Part shown: positions 18,711 to 27,982 of the stretch, one piece after another | How the letters are laid out: each line of letters starts with the position of its first letter | Position numbering within the stretch: position 1 is the first letter of the stretch | Assembly (NCBI GenBank): GCA_963839475.1 | Contig: CAWIVH010000013.1 | Location: 1-64,000 of the forward strand | Length of the DNA stretch: 64,000 bases | Source: CAWIVH01 sp963839475 | GTDB lineage: Bacteria > Acidobacteriota > UBA6911 | Direction of reading: 5' to 3' | The notes under the pieces: model-generated | The model's database searches: none | What the model saw: only the letters and a program-made list of their open reading frames with translations | What the model was told of the DNA's origin: nothing | Made by a program: the position numbers and the translations under genes

Positions 18711-19373
18711 GGGACCTCCGCATTCCAAATTTATGCTCGTATTATAGGCCCATTGTCTCAAGCGCGAACATAATTAGTTGAACAAATCCCAGCCCACAGC
18801 GGAGCCCATGCTTTCCCCGTGAATCCCGCGGTATTGAGTTTTGGCGATGGACAATTGCAGATTCCAAAAATAGTTCTGCCTCATTAAAAACATTTCATTA
18901 GGGATCCATAAGGGTTTAATCTTCTCGGGTAGCTTGTTTCACCTTTCGGGTACCGGCGCGTTGCCGGTTCCACATAGCACCACTTACCAGCCTGCCGCGC
19001 CGGAGTGATATATGCCGAGTTTGGCGAGATCACACGGTCAGAAAATTCTGCCCGACAGTTCATTGGGAGCAATGACTGGAAAACTGCTTTCCAGGAAAGG
19101 AGGTCCATTCAGACCTGTTTTCATGGCCCTTTTTAAGTTCACTGATCAGGGTGTCCATGAAGGCGGAAAAAAGGCGAGGAAACTTCACATCACCGGCGTG
19201 AAACGTCAGTCCGCAGAGGTGCTCGGGAAACCGGTTGAACTCAGCGGAATAGATCAGTGTTTTTATTATCGTTGCAGTGCGGCGCGCCAGCTATGCCAGG
19301 GGCAGGGACCGGCAGCGCCCTTCTCTGGAAGCGCTACCTATGGGGATCCATCAAGTGGAAGGAGACAGCGAAT
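18711..19373. other. Long divergent intergenic region
   Basis: This 660-base region separates a minus-strand gene from a plus-strand gene and should carry promoters for both. Short open frames on both strands (a 121-residue plus frame and a 74-residue minus frame) lack recognisable motifs, and I do not call them genes. A small hairpin (ACCGGC, GCGTT, GCCGGT) lies around 18951-18967. No known riboswitch could be recognised. Confidence 0.4.
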
Positions 19374-22300
19374 ATGAAAGAGCTGAAGTTACTTATTTTG
19401 GCATACGGGCTATTGTCCATGGGGATTTTTGCCCCGGGAAACGGAGTCGCACAAACTTCATCGAAACCAGCAAAGCCTGCCGCGGGTAAAGTCGTGTTCT
19501 TCGCCGCCGACGGCATGCGGCCCGACCTTATGGAAAAGTACGTGGCTGAAGGCGCCATGCCTGCCTATGGAGATATGATCAACAAAGGTGTTAAGGGAGA
19601 GAACGGCCTTGTCCAGGCCTTCCCGCCGAATACCGGTGTTGGCTGGTACACCCTGGCAACCGGAACCTACCCATCCGAGCACGGTTCAACCAACAACACC
19701 TTCTTCCGCGGTGGCGACGCATTCAACAACCGCACAGCGGCCTTTTCTGCAGGCGTGCTCCAGGCCGACACTATCGCTGAAGCTGCGGAGCGGGCGGGCA
19801 AAAAGGTGGTTTCTATCGAATGGTCGGGAGCTTCGAGGACAGCCACAGAGCTGAAGGGTCCGGTGATCGACTACCGGAATTTCTACTCCAATCGCGGTCT
19901 CTGGACCAACTGGGACGTCCCCGGTCAGCCTGCCGGAGCCAATGCCTTCGGGGTCCAGTACCAGCGTTTTGATCTGGCCGATGCGACGGGCTGGACCAAT
20001 GTGCCGGCGAGTTACAGCCCTGCGAAACAGGGAACCTTCGATCTGGGAACCTATTCGGGGGCGATTGCCAATGATCAATACGACTTCTATGTCTACGATT
20101 CGACCGACGACGCAACCGTCAACTATGACCATGTGCTGATTGTCCCCAATGCCATTTCAAAGGATGGCAGTGTGGCTGTCGCCAATCTAATGGAGCGGCA
20201 GTGGGCGGATGTCAAGGTTGAGCTGGCCAATCCGGCGGGCAAAACCGGCGGCTTTTATGTGAAAGCCATGCTTTTCTCTCCTGACCTGAGCCAGTTCAGC
20301 CTGTTCTTCACCTCCGTCGCGCGCGCTGTCGCTACCTGCACAGGCTGCGGTTATGTGGGAGATTTCGAGGACGATTTGAACAGACTTTTCCCGAGTTCGA
20401 CCGCTGGCGACTATGCCATTTTGGAATCGGGTCTTGTCGATGCGGCGACCTATATCGAGCAGGGACTGAAATGGGAAGATGCCCATTTTACATACCTCCG
20501 CTACATCCTCGGCACGGATGCTCTTCCGACAGCAGATGGCGGAACCATTCCGGGCATGGGTTATGGGGCTGATCTATTGATGCTGGGCAGCCCGACGATC
20601 GACGAGTTTTCGCATATGTTCCTCGGGCTCACCGTCCCCGCTGTCAACGGCGTGGTGAATCCCTATTACAACAATTACTACTCTTATGGCGAGCTCATCA
20701 CTCCTGCCAAAGCAGAGCAATATATGCGGCAGGCTTATGCCAGCGCCAACAACACTCTCGCCCTGGGCAAAGAATTGATGGCCAATGAGGTCGACCCCAC
20801 CCTGATTGTTTCCTCTGACCACGGATTCGCTCCGCAATGGCTGGCCGTGAACGCGGCCAAGGTGCTTTTTGACGCCGGCTTGCAGAACAGCGGCGGCGCG
20901 ACGCCGACAGAGGTATTCAGCAACTGCCGCGCAGGCACAGGCACGGGAGCCGTCAATCTCGCCAAGGCATGCTGGATGGGCGGGACTGCACAAATCTACG
21001 TGAACGCCACGCTGCCGGCAGGAACTACCTATGAACAGGTGAGGACAGCCGTGATCGCAGCGTTTTCCACTCTGTCCGATCCAGCCAACCCCGGCGCTCA
21101 GGTTGTGCTCAAGATCATGAAGAAGGAAGAACTGCGCAATGTGGACGGCAGCGACTCGCTCCACCCCAACCGCAGTGGTGATGTCGTCGTCGTCCTCAAG
21201 CCGCCCTACCAGTTCGATGCGGCTACCTTCAGCCAAAAGATAGCCTTCTCTCAGTTCTTCGGAAATCATGGCTACCTGCCGGAAACGGTCGACCTGGCAT
21301 CCGGCATCAATATGCACGGGGCATTTGTGGCCGGAGGCCCGGGAATCCGGAAGCAGGATTCCGTTGCGGGGAAGCGGGCCATCGATTTGGCGCCTACTGT
21401 CGCGTTTCTCTTAGGCGTTCCGGGCCCGATCAACTCCCGAGGCAGAATCCTCTATGATCTCCTGCCAATCCCCGGCCAGTACCGCGAGGCGACTGTGCTT
21501 TACATCAGCGACTTCCATGGCCAGTTGACGCCGCTTTCCCAGACCGCGGATACCGTTGGCTCGTCTTTTGCCATCGGCGGCGCCGCTTACCTGAAGCCGT
21601 GGTTCGACTGGTATCGCGCCGAGGCCAAGGGATCAGGGACAACCTCCAGCTACACCTCTCTCACGCTCTCCGGCGGTGATTCGGTCGGTGCTTCGCCCCC
21701 GATCTCCCAATTCTTCGGTGACAAGCCCACCATGACCGCACTCAACATGATGGGGCTGAATGCCGACTCCCTGGGCAACCATAACTTTGACCATGGTTCG
21801 GAGTATCTGCGAACCGAATTGATCCCCATGGCAACCTTCCCTTACCTGGCGGCAAACGTTGTGTACCAAACTAATGGGAAATACCCGCCCGAGTGGAAAG
21901 CATCTCAGACCTATAACTTCGATGGCTTCAAGCTGGGTGTGATCGGGTACACACTGCCTGAACTCAGCACGGTGATCCGCGAGGGCTATTTGGACCCATT
22001 CAAAGCCACCGATCCCATAGCAGCGATCAATGCAGAAGCCGCGAAGCTCCGGTCGAAAGGGGCTCTGAATGCCGTCATCGCCATTGGCCATATGGGTGGA
22101 AACGGGATTGATATCACAAGCCCGGATTCCAGCAGCCCGTTAATGACGCTGGCCAATAGTCTGACGGGGGTCGACGCGGTTTTGGGAGGCCATACCCATG
22201 GCCAGTTCATCACCAGCCTGAACAACGGTGTGCTGGTGGCGCAAAGCCCCAACTCAGGCCTGCGGTTTACCCGGATCCGCCTGACGGTTGACACCAGCTC

Positions 22301-23117
22301 CAAAGCGATCATCTACAAGACCGCCGATTACCACAAACCCTGGAACATCGGCGTGACGCCGGATCCCGCCATCCAGGCGCTGATCGACAATCTGAATGTC
22401 CAACTCACAGCGATTTTTAACACCACAATTGGCTATTCAACCAAGGCGATCCCGCGTGCCGATTCGTGCGGGAGGGCGGATGGACGCCTGTGCGAATCCC
22501 TGGTCGGCAATATGACAGCCGACTCCATGCGCGTGACCTACAACACCGACTTTGCCATCACCAACTCAGGCGGTCTTCGTGCCGGCCTGACCTGTCCCAC
22601 CACGGACGTCGCCGGCGATTTTTGCCCGCCTTTCACTCCGCCTCCCTACCCGATCACTCGCGGGCAGGTGCTGGCGGTATTGCCTTTTGGCAACGTGGTC
22701 TTCACCGTGAGCATCACGGGCGCCGAGCTTAAGACCTTCCTGGAAAACGGGGTCTCCAAAATGCCAGATGCCGACGGGCGCTTCCCGCAGGTTTCCGGCC
22801 TGTGCTTCACTTACGACATCTCTGCTCCCGCCGGCAGTCGCGTGCTCAGTGCGGTGCGGCAGGCTGCGAACGGGAGTTGCACAGGGGCGCCGATTGACCT
22901 GACAGCTGCGTCGACTTACAGGATTGCTGAAAATGACTTCATGGCGTATGGAGGCGATGGGTATCCCATTGTCTATGCCCGCGGAGCCACTCAAAACATC
23001 ATGGATCAGGTGCTGGCAAATTATGTTTTCATAAGTACTCCAGTCAGCCCTGCGATCCAGGGGCGCATTGTCTGCACGACCAGCGGAGCTAACGCTTGTC
23101 CTGTAGTAGTGCCATAA
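19374..23117 (+). CDS. Exported fusion: type I phosphodiesterase/nucleotide pyrophosphatase + 5'-nucleotidase
   Basis: The ATG at 19374 has AAGGAG upstream and gives a standard signal peptide (residues 1-27, ending GVAQ); the frame is open 39 codons further. The protein has 1,247 residues. Residues about 35-690 form an ENPP/alkaline phosphatase-superfamily domain: metal ligand D46 (FFAADGM), nucleophile T87 (FPPNTGVGW), then SSDHGF near 481. Residues about 705-1245 are a UshA-type 5'-nucleotidase: metallophosphoesterase motifs SDFHGQL, GGDSVG, LGNHNFDHG, IGHMGG and GGHTHGQF, then the C-terminal substrate domain (NSGGLR near 1063, GRFPQVSGLCF). By family knowledge the first domain cuts nucleotides to NMP and pyrophosphate, and the second cuts NMP to nucleoside and phosphate. 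One exported chain could do both steps. A strong terminator follows. Confidence 0.9.
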   Translation: MKELKLLILAYGLLSMGIFAPGNGVAQTSSKPAKPAAGKVVFFAADGMRPDLMEKYVAEGAMPAYGDMINKGVKGENGLVQAFPPNTGVGWYTLATGTYPSEHGSTNNTFFRGGDAFNNRTAAFSAGVLQADTIAEAAERAGKKVVSIEWSGASRTATELKGPVIDYRNFYSNRGLWTNWDVPGQPAGANAFGVQYQRFDLADATGWTNVPASYSPAKQGTFDLGTYSGAIANDQYDFYVYDSTDDATVNYDHVLIVPNAISKDGSVAVANLMERQWADVKVELANPAGKTGGFYVKAMLFSPDLSQFSLFFTSVARAVATCTGCGYVGDFEDDLNRLFPSSTAGDYAILESGLVDAATYIEQGLKWEDAHFTYLRYILGTDALPTADGGTIPGMGYGADLLMLGSPTIDEFSHMFLGLTVPAVNGVVNPYYNNYYSYGELITPAKAEQYMRQAYASANNTLALGKELMANEVDPTLIVSSDHGFAPQWLAVNAAKVLFDAGLQNSGGATPTEVFSNCRAGTGTGAVNLAKACWMGGTAQIYVNATLPAGTTYEQVRTAVIAAFSTLSDPANPGAQVVLKIMKKEELRNVDGSDSLHPNRSGDVVVVLKPPYQFDAATFSQKIAFSQFFGNHGYLPETVDLASGINMHGAFVAGGPGIRKQDSVAGKRAIDLAPTVAFLLGVPGPINSRGRILYDLLPIPGQYREATVLYISDFHGQLTPLSQTADTVGSSFAIGGAAYLKPWFDWYRAEAKGSGTTSSYTSLTLSGGDSVGASPPISQFFGDKPTMTALNMMGLNADSLGNHNFDHGSEYLRTELIPMATFPYLAANVVYQTNGKYPPEWKASQTYNFDGFKLGVIGYTLPELSTVIREGYLDPFKATDPIAAINAEAAKLRSKGALNAVIAIGHMGGNGIDITSPDSSSPLMTLANSLTGVDAVLGGHTHGQFITSLNNGVLVAQSPNSGLRFTRIRLTVDTSSKAIIYKTADYHKPWNIGVTPDPAIQALIDNLNVQLTAIFNTTIGYSTKAIPRADSCGRADGRLCESLVGNMTADSMRVTYNTDFAITNSGGLRAGLTCPTTDVAGDFCPPFTPPPYPITRGQVLAVLPFGNVVFTVSITGAELKTFLENGVSKMPDADGRFPQVSGLCFTYDISAPAGSRVLSAVRQAANGSCTGAPIDLTAASTYRIAENDFMAYGGDGYPIVYARGATQNIMDQVLANYVFISTPVSPAIQGRIVCTTSGANACPVVVP

Positions 23118-23137
23118 ATACCCGCAGATTCACCAAA

Positions 23138-23174
23138 GGGCCGGGAGCAGATCCTCTGCTCCCAGCCCTTTTCC
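23138..23174 (+). terminator. Rho-independent terminator
   Basis: A 13-base stem (23138-23150 with 23156-23168, one mismatch) with a five-base loop is followed by TTTT. It lies 20 bases after the stop codon of the phosphodiesterase/nucleotidase gene. Confidence 0.8.
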
Positions 23175-23448
23175 GCTCGTGGTTTAGCGATTGCGGACTG
23201 ACGGCTCTGTCAAGTTAATGACGACGGAACAGTTTTGGCCGAACCAGACGGCACGATTGTCCCTCATTCAGCAGGCACACGTTGATTCTCTCCATTCACC
23301 GAAGGCGCGATCACGGAGGAGTCGGTAGTGAACTGATTTGAGAAGGTGCCTTCCGACCCGGAACAGGTAGTGACGCTTTCCCCGGATCGTGATGAATACT
23401 ACATCGAAGTGCCAGATATCCCCAAACCGCCCCTGTTTTCGGCACCGG
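23175..23448. other. Spacer before higBA
   Basis: No gene is supported. The toxin's frame is open from 23346, but that stretch lies upstream of the likely promoter and does not resemble a HigB N-terminus, so I treat it as non-coding. Confidence 0.5.
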
Positions 23449-23483
23449 TTGCAATTTATCGTTTACCGGTATACGATAACCCT
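23449..23483 (+). promoter_or_regulatory. higBA promoter with palindromic operator
   Basis: TTGCAA (23449-23454, -35) and TACGAT (23472-23477, -10) are separated by 17 bases. Overlapping the spacer and -10 is a 22-base palindrome at 23457-23478 with 10 of 11 base pairs matching, centred on CCGG. The predicted transcript start falls at or next to the GTG at 23484, so the mRNA may be leaderless. In the HigBA family the antitoxin represses its own promoter by binding such a palindrome; that it does so here is inferred. Confidence 0.6.
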
Positions 23484-23762
23484 GTGATTAAGTCTTTTCG
23501 AGACAGAGATACCGAGGCTCTTTTCTCCGGACGCTGTCCACGGCGCTTGAATTCCATACGGAGACAGGCGGAACGCAAACTGGTGCAGATCGATGCCGCG
23601 GCAACCCTCGAGTTTTTGCGCGTTCCGCCGGGTAACAGGCTTGAAAAGCTCCAGGGCGACCGCGCCGGACACTGGAGCATCCGAATCAACGAACGCTGGC
23701 GGATCTGTTTTCGCTGGGATGACGAAGATGCTTGGGATGTCGAGATAGTGGACTATCACTAA
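23484..23762 (+). CDS. higB: HigB-type toxin (RelE superfamily mRNA interferase)
   Basis: With the GTG at 23484 the protein has 92 residues, the normal HigB length. It shows the family pattern IKSFRD..TE.LF.G near the N-terminus, then LRVPPGNRLEKLQGDRAGHWSIRIN and RWRICFRW, and ends with VEIVDYH. By family knowledge HigB cuts mRNA in translating ribosomes. The frame is open a further 46 codons upstream, but that part lies upstream of the likely promoter and looks unrelated. The antitoxin gene starts 12 bases after the stop, in the toxin-first order typical of higBA. Confidence 0.9.
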   Translation: MIKSFRDRDTEALFSGRCPRRLNSIRRQAERKLVQIDAAATLEFLRVPPGNRLEKLQGDRAGHWSIRINERWRICFRWDDEDAWDVEIVDYH

Positions 23763-23774
23763 GGAAGGTATGCT

Positions 23775-24074
23775 ATGCCCAAGAATTTGATGAGGCCTAT
23801 TCACCCTGGGGAGATCCTGAGGGAGGAGTATCTCCTGCCCATGGGGTTGTCGGCCAACGCATTGGCTAAGGAACTCAAAGTTACGCCTGCGCGAATCAAC
23901 GACATCGTCCGTGAACGCAGGGGAATCACCGCCGATACCGCGTTGCGGTTAGCTCGCTATTTCGGGACGGATGCCCGTTCGTGGTTGAATCTGCAGGCTG
24001 CGTATGACTTGAGGATAGCAGAACTCTCCCAGGCGAAGAACATTGCCGGAACCATTCGGCCAAGAGCGGTCTGA
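23775..24074 (+). CDS. higA: HigA-type antitoxin (XRE family)
   Basis: The 99-residue protein begins with the HPGEILREEYL block that marks HigA antitoxins. An XRE helix-turn-helix follows at about residues 22-60 (SANALAKELKVTPARINDIVRERRGIT), then the DTALRLARYFGTDARSWLNLQ signature. It should neutralise HigB and repress the operon by binding the palindrome at 23457-23478. AAGGAAGG before the ATG gives good translation from the shared mRNA. Confidence 0.92.
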   Translation: MPKNLMRPIHPGEILREEYLLPMGLSANALAKELKVTPARINDIVRERRGITADTALRLARYFGTDARSWLNLQAAYDLRIAELSQAKNIAGTIRPRAV

Positions 24075-24149
24075 ATCTCTTTGCCTCCCCTGTCAAAGTG
24101 GTTCATTCCTCAACGGTGCTTCTGCCATTCAGTGTTGCGCAAGGCCTTT

Positions 24150-24452
24150 TCAGCCGCCATGCCGGCGCCGATCACCTCTTTCCTCTGCCTGAAGCTCGGC
24201 AACGGTGAATCCCGTTGTTTTGCGATCATTGAACCGACGACAGGAGTCAGCGGCCTTTCCGAGCCAGCGATCGAAAGTATTCCAGCCGATTCCCTTTATT
24301 CGAGCAAATGCGGACTTATTCAGACCTTCGACACTGAGCGTGGCGACCTCATCAAATGTCGCGCGACGGTGTTGGAGTCGATAGTACTGAAGTTGGCCTA
24401 ATTTGAAAGCACCCACACGCGCGATGGAAAGCGCGTCTCGAAGATCACCCAA
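24150..24452 (-). pseudogene. 5' fragment of an IS1-like transposase
   Basis: About residues 12-88 of this frame read like the N-terminal part of the IS1-type transposases common in acidobacteria: VGAFKLGQLQYYRLQHRRA, FDEVATLSVEGLNKSAFARI, WNTFDRWLGKAA, then FTVAELQAE. Homology stops there and the frame ends a few codons later at 24150, so the catalytic domain is missing. It abuts the stop codon of the symporter gene, and no proper start codon or ribosome-binding site is seen. I regard it as a non-functional remnant left by a past insertion. Confidence 0.7.
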
Positions 24453-26003
24453 TCATTGGGCATTGACCTGCCTGGCCTTGCGGCGCAAGGCAATCCAGTC
24501 CCAGACCGTTTGTCCGTCGTGGGCCGCGGCTGAGGTAAAAAAGAGGCTCGACAGATAGCCGACGACGAGAAGCACCATGTGAGCGATCACTCCGATCATG
24601 AAATCGTGCATGCCGAACTTTAACCAGCCCAGATCCAGGATCGGTTTGGCTCCCGATGTGAGCGTCGCCCAGGCGGTGAATGCAACACAGGCGAAAATCC
24701 CCACATATAACCCCTGCCGGTTTGCCCTGCGGCTTAGAAATGCAAGCAGAAACATACCTGCCAGGCCTCCCGAAGCTATGGATGACACCGTGAACCACAT
24801 CGAAAGAGCTGTCCCCTGGGTTTTCGCCAGCAGAAGCCCCGTCGAGACCGCCATCATTCCTGTAATGCCGACGATAAATTTCGCGATGTTCAGCCGCTTT
24901 TTGTCGCTCGATCCCTTCTTGAAGAATCCGTAGAAATCCTCCACGCAGACAACTGCCAGGCAATTCAGATCGGACGCCAGCCCCGACATGGCCGCCGCCA
25001 TCAAGGCCGCGATGAACAAGCCCGCGAGCCCGGCGGGAATGTGGGTGGTCAGGAAGTGCGGGAACACCTGATCGGCCTTTGTGATATGGGCCGGCAACTG
25101 TTCGCCTGTGATCCGATAAAAGGACCAGAGCATCGTTCCCACCAGCATGAATAGTGCCCAGACGGGGACGCACAGGATGGCGCCGAGCGATATCCCCTTG
25201 ATTGCCTCGCGGTGGCTCTTCGCGACCAGATAACGCTGCACAACGGTCTGGTCGGCTACATATTTCTGCAGGTACCAGAAGAATCCGTAGAGGACCAGGA
25301 CAATGATGGTAGGCTTGGTGAAGTCGAATGCCAGGCTCCCGAAGCTGAACTTGTCATTGTCCCATGCGAGCTTAAATGCCGCTGCCGGTCCCCCTGGCGT
25401 ATAAATGAAAAGGTAGCCGAGGCAAATGAGGGCCCCCGTAGACTTCAGGATTCCCTGGATTACTTCCGTCCATATGACCGCCTCCAGCCCCCCGATCAGG
25501 CTGTAAAAGATGGTGACTGCGCCGACCCACAGGATAACCTGTTCCAACGGCCATCCCGTCATGCTGGAGACGACAAGTGCGAGTGTGTAGAAGATGAATC
25601 CCATTTTGGAGAAGTGCGCGAGCGCAAACGCGATCGCACTGTACAAGCGCGCCGGTTTGCCAAACCGCTTGCCGAAGTACTCGTATGCGCTCATGCCCAC
25701 TACTTCGCGGTAGAACGGGACAATCACGGCCCCGACAAGAGCCAGAACAACCAGGATAAGAAAACCGGGGATGAGGTTCGACCAGTCCTTGGCGTAGGCT
25801 GATCCCGGATAGGCCACATAGGTGACGCTGGTGATCAGCGTTGCAAAGAGCGAAATTCCCATCGCCCAGGATGGGATGGAACGCTTGGCCACGAAATAAG
25901 CTTCGGTCGAGGTCTGTTTTCGGGCAAAGCGAATACCGATGTAAACCATCGATCCCATGTAAAGAACGATTATCAGTAGATCCAGCGGCCGGAGATTCGA
26001 CAT
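24453..26003 (-). CDS. Sodium:solute symporter (SSS family)
   Basis: The 516-residue protein (ATG at 26003 with GGGAG upstream) has about 13 hydrophobic segments along its whole length. It carries SSS-family features: ATLITSVTYVAYPGSAY in the first helices, SLIGGLEAVIWTEVIQ, and the ADQTVVQRYLVAK motif near residue 260. Such carriers take up sugars, sialic acid, amino acids or other organic solutes with sodium. Its place as the last gene behind split transketolase, DapA-like, UroD-like and sulfatase genes suggests that it imports the substrate of that pathway, perhaps a desulfated sugar or sugar acid. The substrate cannot be read from the sequence. Confidence 0.88.
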   Translation of the reverse strand: MSNLRPLDLLIIVLYMGSMVYIGIRFARKQTSTEAYFVAKRSIPSWAMGISLFATLITSVTYVAYPGSAYAKDWSNLIPGFLILVVLALVGAVIVPFYREVVGMSAYEYFGKRFGKPARLYSAIAFALAHFSKMGFIFYTLALVVSSMTGWPLEQVILWVGAVTIFYSLIGGLEAVIWTEVIQGILKSTGALICLGYLFIYTPGGPAAAFKLAWDNDKFSFGSLAFDFTKPTIIVLVLYGFFWYLQKYVADQTVVQRYLVAKSHREAIKGISLGAILCVPVWALFMLVGTMLWSFYRITGEQLPAHITKADQVFPHFLTTHIPAGLAGLFIAALMAAAMSGLASDLNCLAVVCVEDFYGFFKKGSSDKKRLNIAKFIVGITGMMAVSTGLLLAKTQGTALSMWFTVSSIASGGLAGMFLLAFLSRRANRQGLYVGIFACVAFTAWATLTSGAKPILDLGWLKFGMHDFMIGVIAHMVLLVVGYLSSLFFTSAAAHDGQTVWDWIALRRKARQVNAQ

Positions 26004-26147
26004 AAGCACTCCCTGCTCAGTTTACTCATGTAGGCAACCGGAAGATTTCAGTTCCGTCAATTTTCTGGTTTGCCACAGAATTTAAAAATGCAGTTTTCAC
26101 CAGCGGTAAGATATTCTCATGAATACACCCAATATGTTTTCAGGGAT

Positions 26148-27107
26148 TCATCGCGCTCTGGTGTCGCTGTTGGTCTTGGCCAGGAAATCGAGCACGTCCC
26201 TTTCAATGTCCTCAACCCTCAGGCCGAATTTTTCCAGCATTTCTTCATTGGTGCCGGATTTACCGAAAACATCCCGGATCCCGATGCGTTTGAGTTTGGC
26301 GGGGCTCCTTTCAGCCAGCACCTCCGCCACCGCTGTTCCCAACCCGCCATAGATGTTGTGATTGTCGACAGTCACAATGCGTCCGGTATCCCGGGCTGCC
26401 TGGACAATGGCCTCCTCGTCTAGAGGTTTCAACGAACTCATGTTGATGACGCGGGCTTGAATCCCTTTTCGTCCCAGGTTTTCCGCGGCGTCCATGACGT
26501 TTTCCATCAGATCGCCATAGGAGATTATCGTGAGATCCTTGCCTTCCCGAAGCTTCACGCTCTTCCCCAATTGGAACTCGTAGTCGTCGGGGAGGAATTG
26601 ACGGCAGGGATCGCGGCCGATGCGCATATACATCGGACCGTTATAGCCTGCGGCAAATTGAAGGATCTTCCTCGTTTCCACCGCATCGACCGGCTGCACC
26701 ACCGTCATGTTGGCTATCGACCGCATGATACCGATGTCTTCCAGGGATTGATGGGATGCCCCGTTTTTCCCTACGAACAGGCCAGCGTACAGTCCCACAA
26801 TTTTGACATTCATGCGGGGAAGGGCGATCGAGGTTGTCACCTGGTCGCAGGCCCGACGCGAACAAAAAACACAGACAGTGGAGACAAAGCAGGTGAACCC
26901 CATGGTGCTCAAGCCAGCCGCGATGCCCATCATATTCTGTTCGGCAATACCGACCTGTATGAACCGATCGGGGAACCGTTTTTTAAAGCTGATGATCTTG
27001 GACGCAGTGCAGAAATCGGCATCCAGCACCGCGATTTTGGGATTCTTCTCGGCCAGTTCGATCAGGGTCTGGCCCAACACATCTCGAGGCGCAATTCTAT
27101 TGGACAC
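26148..27107 (-). CDS. Transketolase, C-terminal subunit
   Basis: The 319-residue protein corresponds to the pyrimidine-binding and C-terminal domains of transketolase. The VGIAEQNMMGIAAGLS segment carries the glutamate (E77) that activates thiamine diphosphate. LFVGKNGASHQSLEDIGIMR and the C-terminal TVDNHNIYGGLGTAVAEVL are typical. The GTG start shares one base with the TAG stop of the N-terminal subunit gene (TAGTG), and GGAG lies ahead, so translation is probably coupled and the two should form one enzyme. Split transketolases often belong to special sugar pathways rather than the pentose phosphate pathway. Confidence 0.92.
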   Translation of the reverse strand: MSNRIAPRDVLGQTLIELAEKNPKIAVLDADFCTASKIISFKKRFPDRFIQVGIAEQNMMGIAAGLSTMGFTCFVSTVCVFCSRRACDQVTTSIALPRMNVKIVGLYAGLFVGKNGASHQSLEDIGIMRSIANMTVVQPVDAVETRKILQFAAGYNGPMYMRIGRDPCRQFLPDDYEFQLGKSVKLREGKDLTIISYGDLMENVMDAAENLGRKGIQARVINMSSLKPLDEEAIVQAARDTGRIVTVDNHNIYGGLGTAVAEVLAERSPAKLKRIGIRDVFGKSGTNEEMLEKFGLRVEDIERDVLDFLAKTNSDTRAR

Positions 27108-27982
27108 TAATGATACTCCTTCATTTGCGATACGGCTTGTTCTATCTCCCCGGGCGGGCAGCCAAGCTCCTTGAGCGTGTTCTCCAAATCGGTCTGGGTA
27201 AAGGACACGGAATGGCTCGCGGCCTTGTTTTCCACGAAGGAGATACCCTTGCCTTTGAGCGTGTGGGCGATGATCATGGTAGGCTTGCCCTTTATCGCGC
27301 GGGCCAGGTCGAACGCCTGGCTCAACTCAGCGACGGAGTGGCCATCAGCTTCAATCACGTGCCAGCCAAAAGCAGCCCATTTATCACCAACAGGTTCCAA
27401 CGGCATGACGTCCCGGACACTGTCGGTTAGACCGAATTTGTTGTAGTCCAGGATCGCAACCAGGTTATCCAGGTGATTGTTTCCGGCAAACATGGCGGCT
27501 TCCCAAACCTGCCCCTCTCCAGATTCCCCATCTCCCACGACGACATAAACCCTGCAATCCTTCCCCAGCATCCGGGCCCCGAGCGCCATGCCAATGCCGG
27601 CAGAAAGGCCCTGTCCGAGGGCACCGGTGCTCATTTCTATTCCCGGGCAGAGCCCTACCTCCGGATGCATCTGAAGGGGGCTGTCGATGCCGTGAAGGGT
27701 GGGAAGCAATTCCGCCCCAATAAATCCAACCTCTGCAAAAATGGCATACAGCGCAGGACACCCATGCCCCTTGGAGAGTATGAATCGATCCCGGTCGGGC
27801 CAGTCCGGGTTTTTGGGATCGATCCGCAGTTCCTTGAAATACAAAACCGACAGAATCTCCGCGAGAGACACCGCCCCGCCAAGATGGCCGATGCCGGAGC
27901 ACGCGATCATCTTGACAACATTGATTCGGATGCGTTTGGCGATGTCATCCAGTTTGATAATTTCCGGGGCTCCAATGCTCAT
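27107..27982 (-). CDS. Transketolase, N-terminal (thiamine diphosphate-binding) subunit
   Basis: The 291-residue protein matches the N-terminal domain of transketolase: SGIGHLGGAVSLAEILSVLY, KGHGCPALYA, GALGQGLSAGIGMA and the thiamine diphosphate-binding motif VVGDGESGEGQVWEAAMFAG with the following NNHLDN. With the next gene it should form a complete enzyme that moves a two-carbon unit between sugars in the cytoplasm. The ATG at 27982 has AGGAG upstream. An 8-base inverted repeat 39-68 bases before the start may be an operator, so these two genes and the symporter may have their own promoter inside the cluster. Confidence 0.92.
   Translation of the reverse strand: MSIGAPEIIKLDDIAKRIRINVVKMIACSGIGHLGGAVSLAEILSVLYFKELRIDPKNPDWPDRDRFILSKGHGCPALYAIFAEVGFIGAELLPTLHGIDSPLQMHPEVGLCPGIEMSTGALGQGLSAGIGMALGARMLGKDCRVYVVVGDGESGEGQVWEAAMFAGNNHLDNLVAILDYNKFGLTDSVRDVMPLEPVGDKWAAFGWHVIEADGHSVAELSQAFDLARAIKGKPTMIIAHTLKGKGISFVENKAASHSVSFTQTDLENTLKELGCPPGEIEQAVSQMKEYH

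Noticed and set aside
19012..19377. 121-residue plus-strand open frame before the phosphodiesterase gene
   Set aside because: No recognisable motif and no good ribosome-binding site, and it overlaps the start of the real gene.
23346..23483. Longer N-terminus for HigB
   Set aside because: The extra 46 residues include the promoter and palindrome, and HigB is normally about 92 residues.
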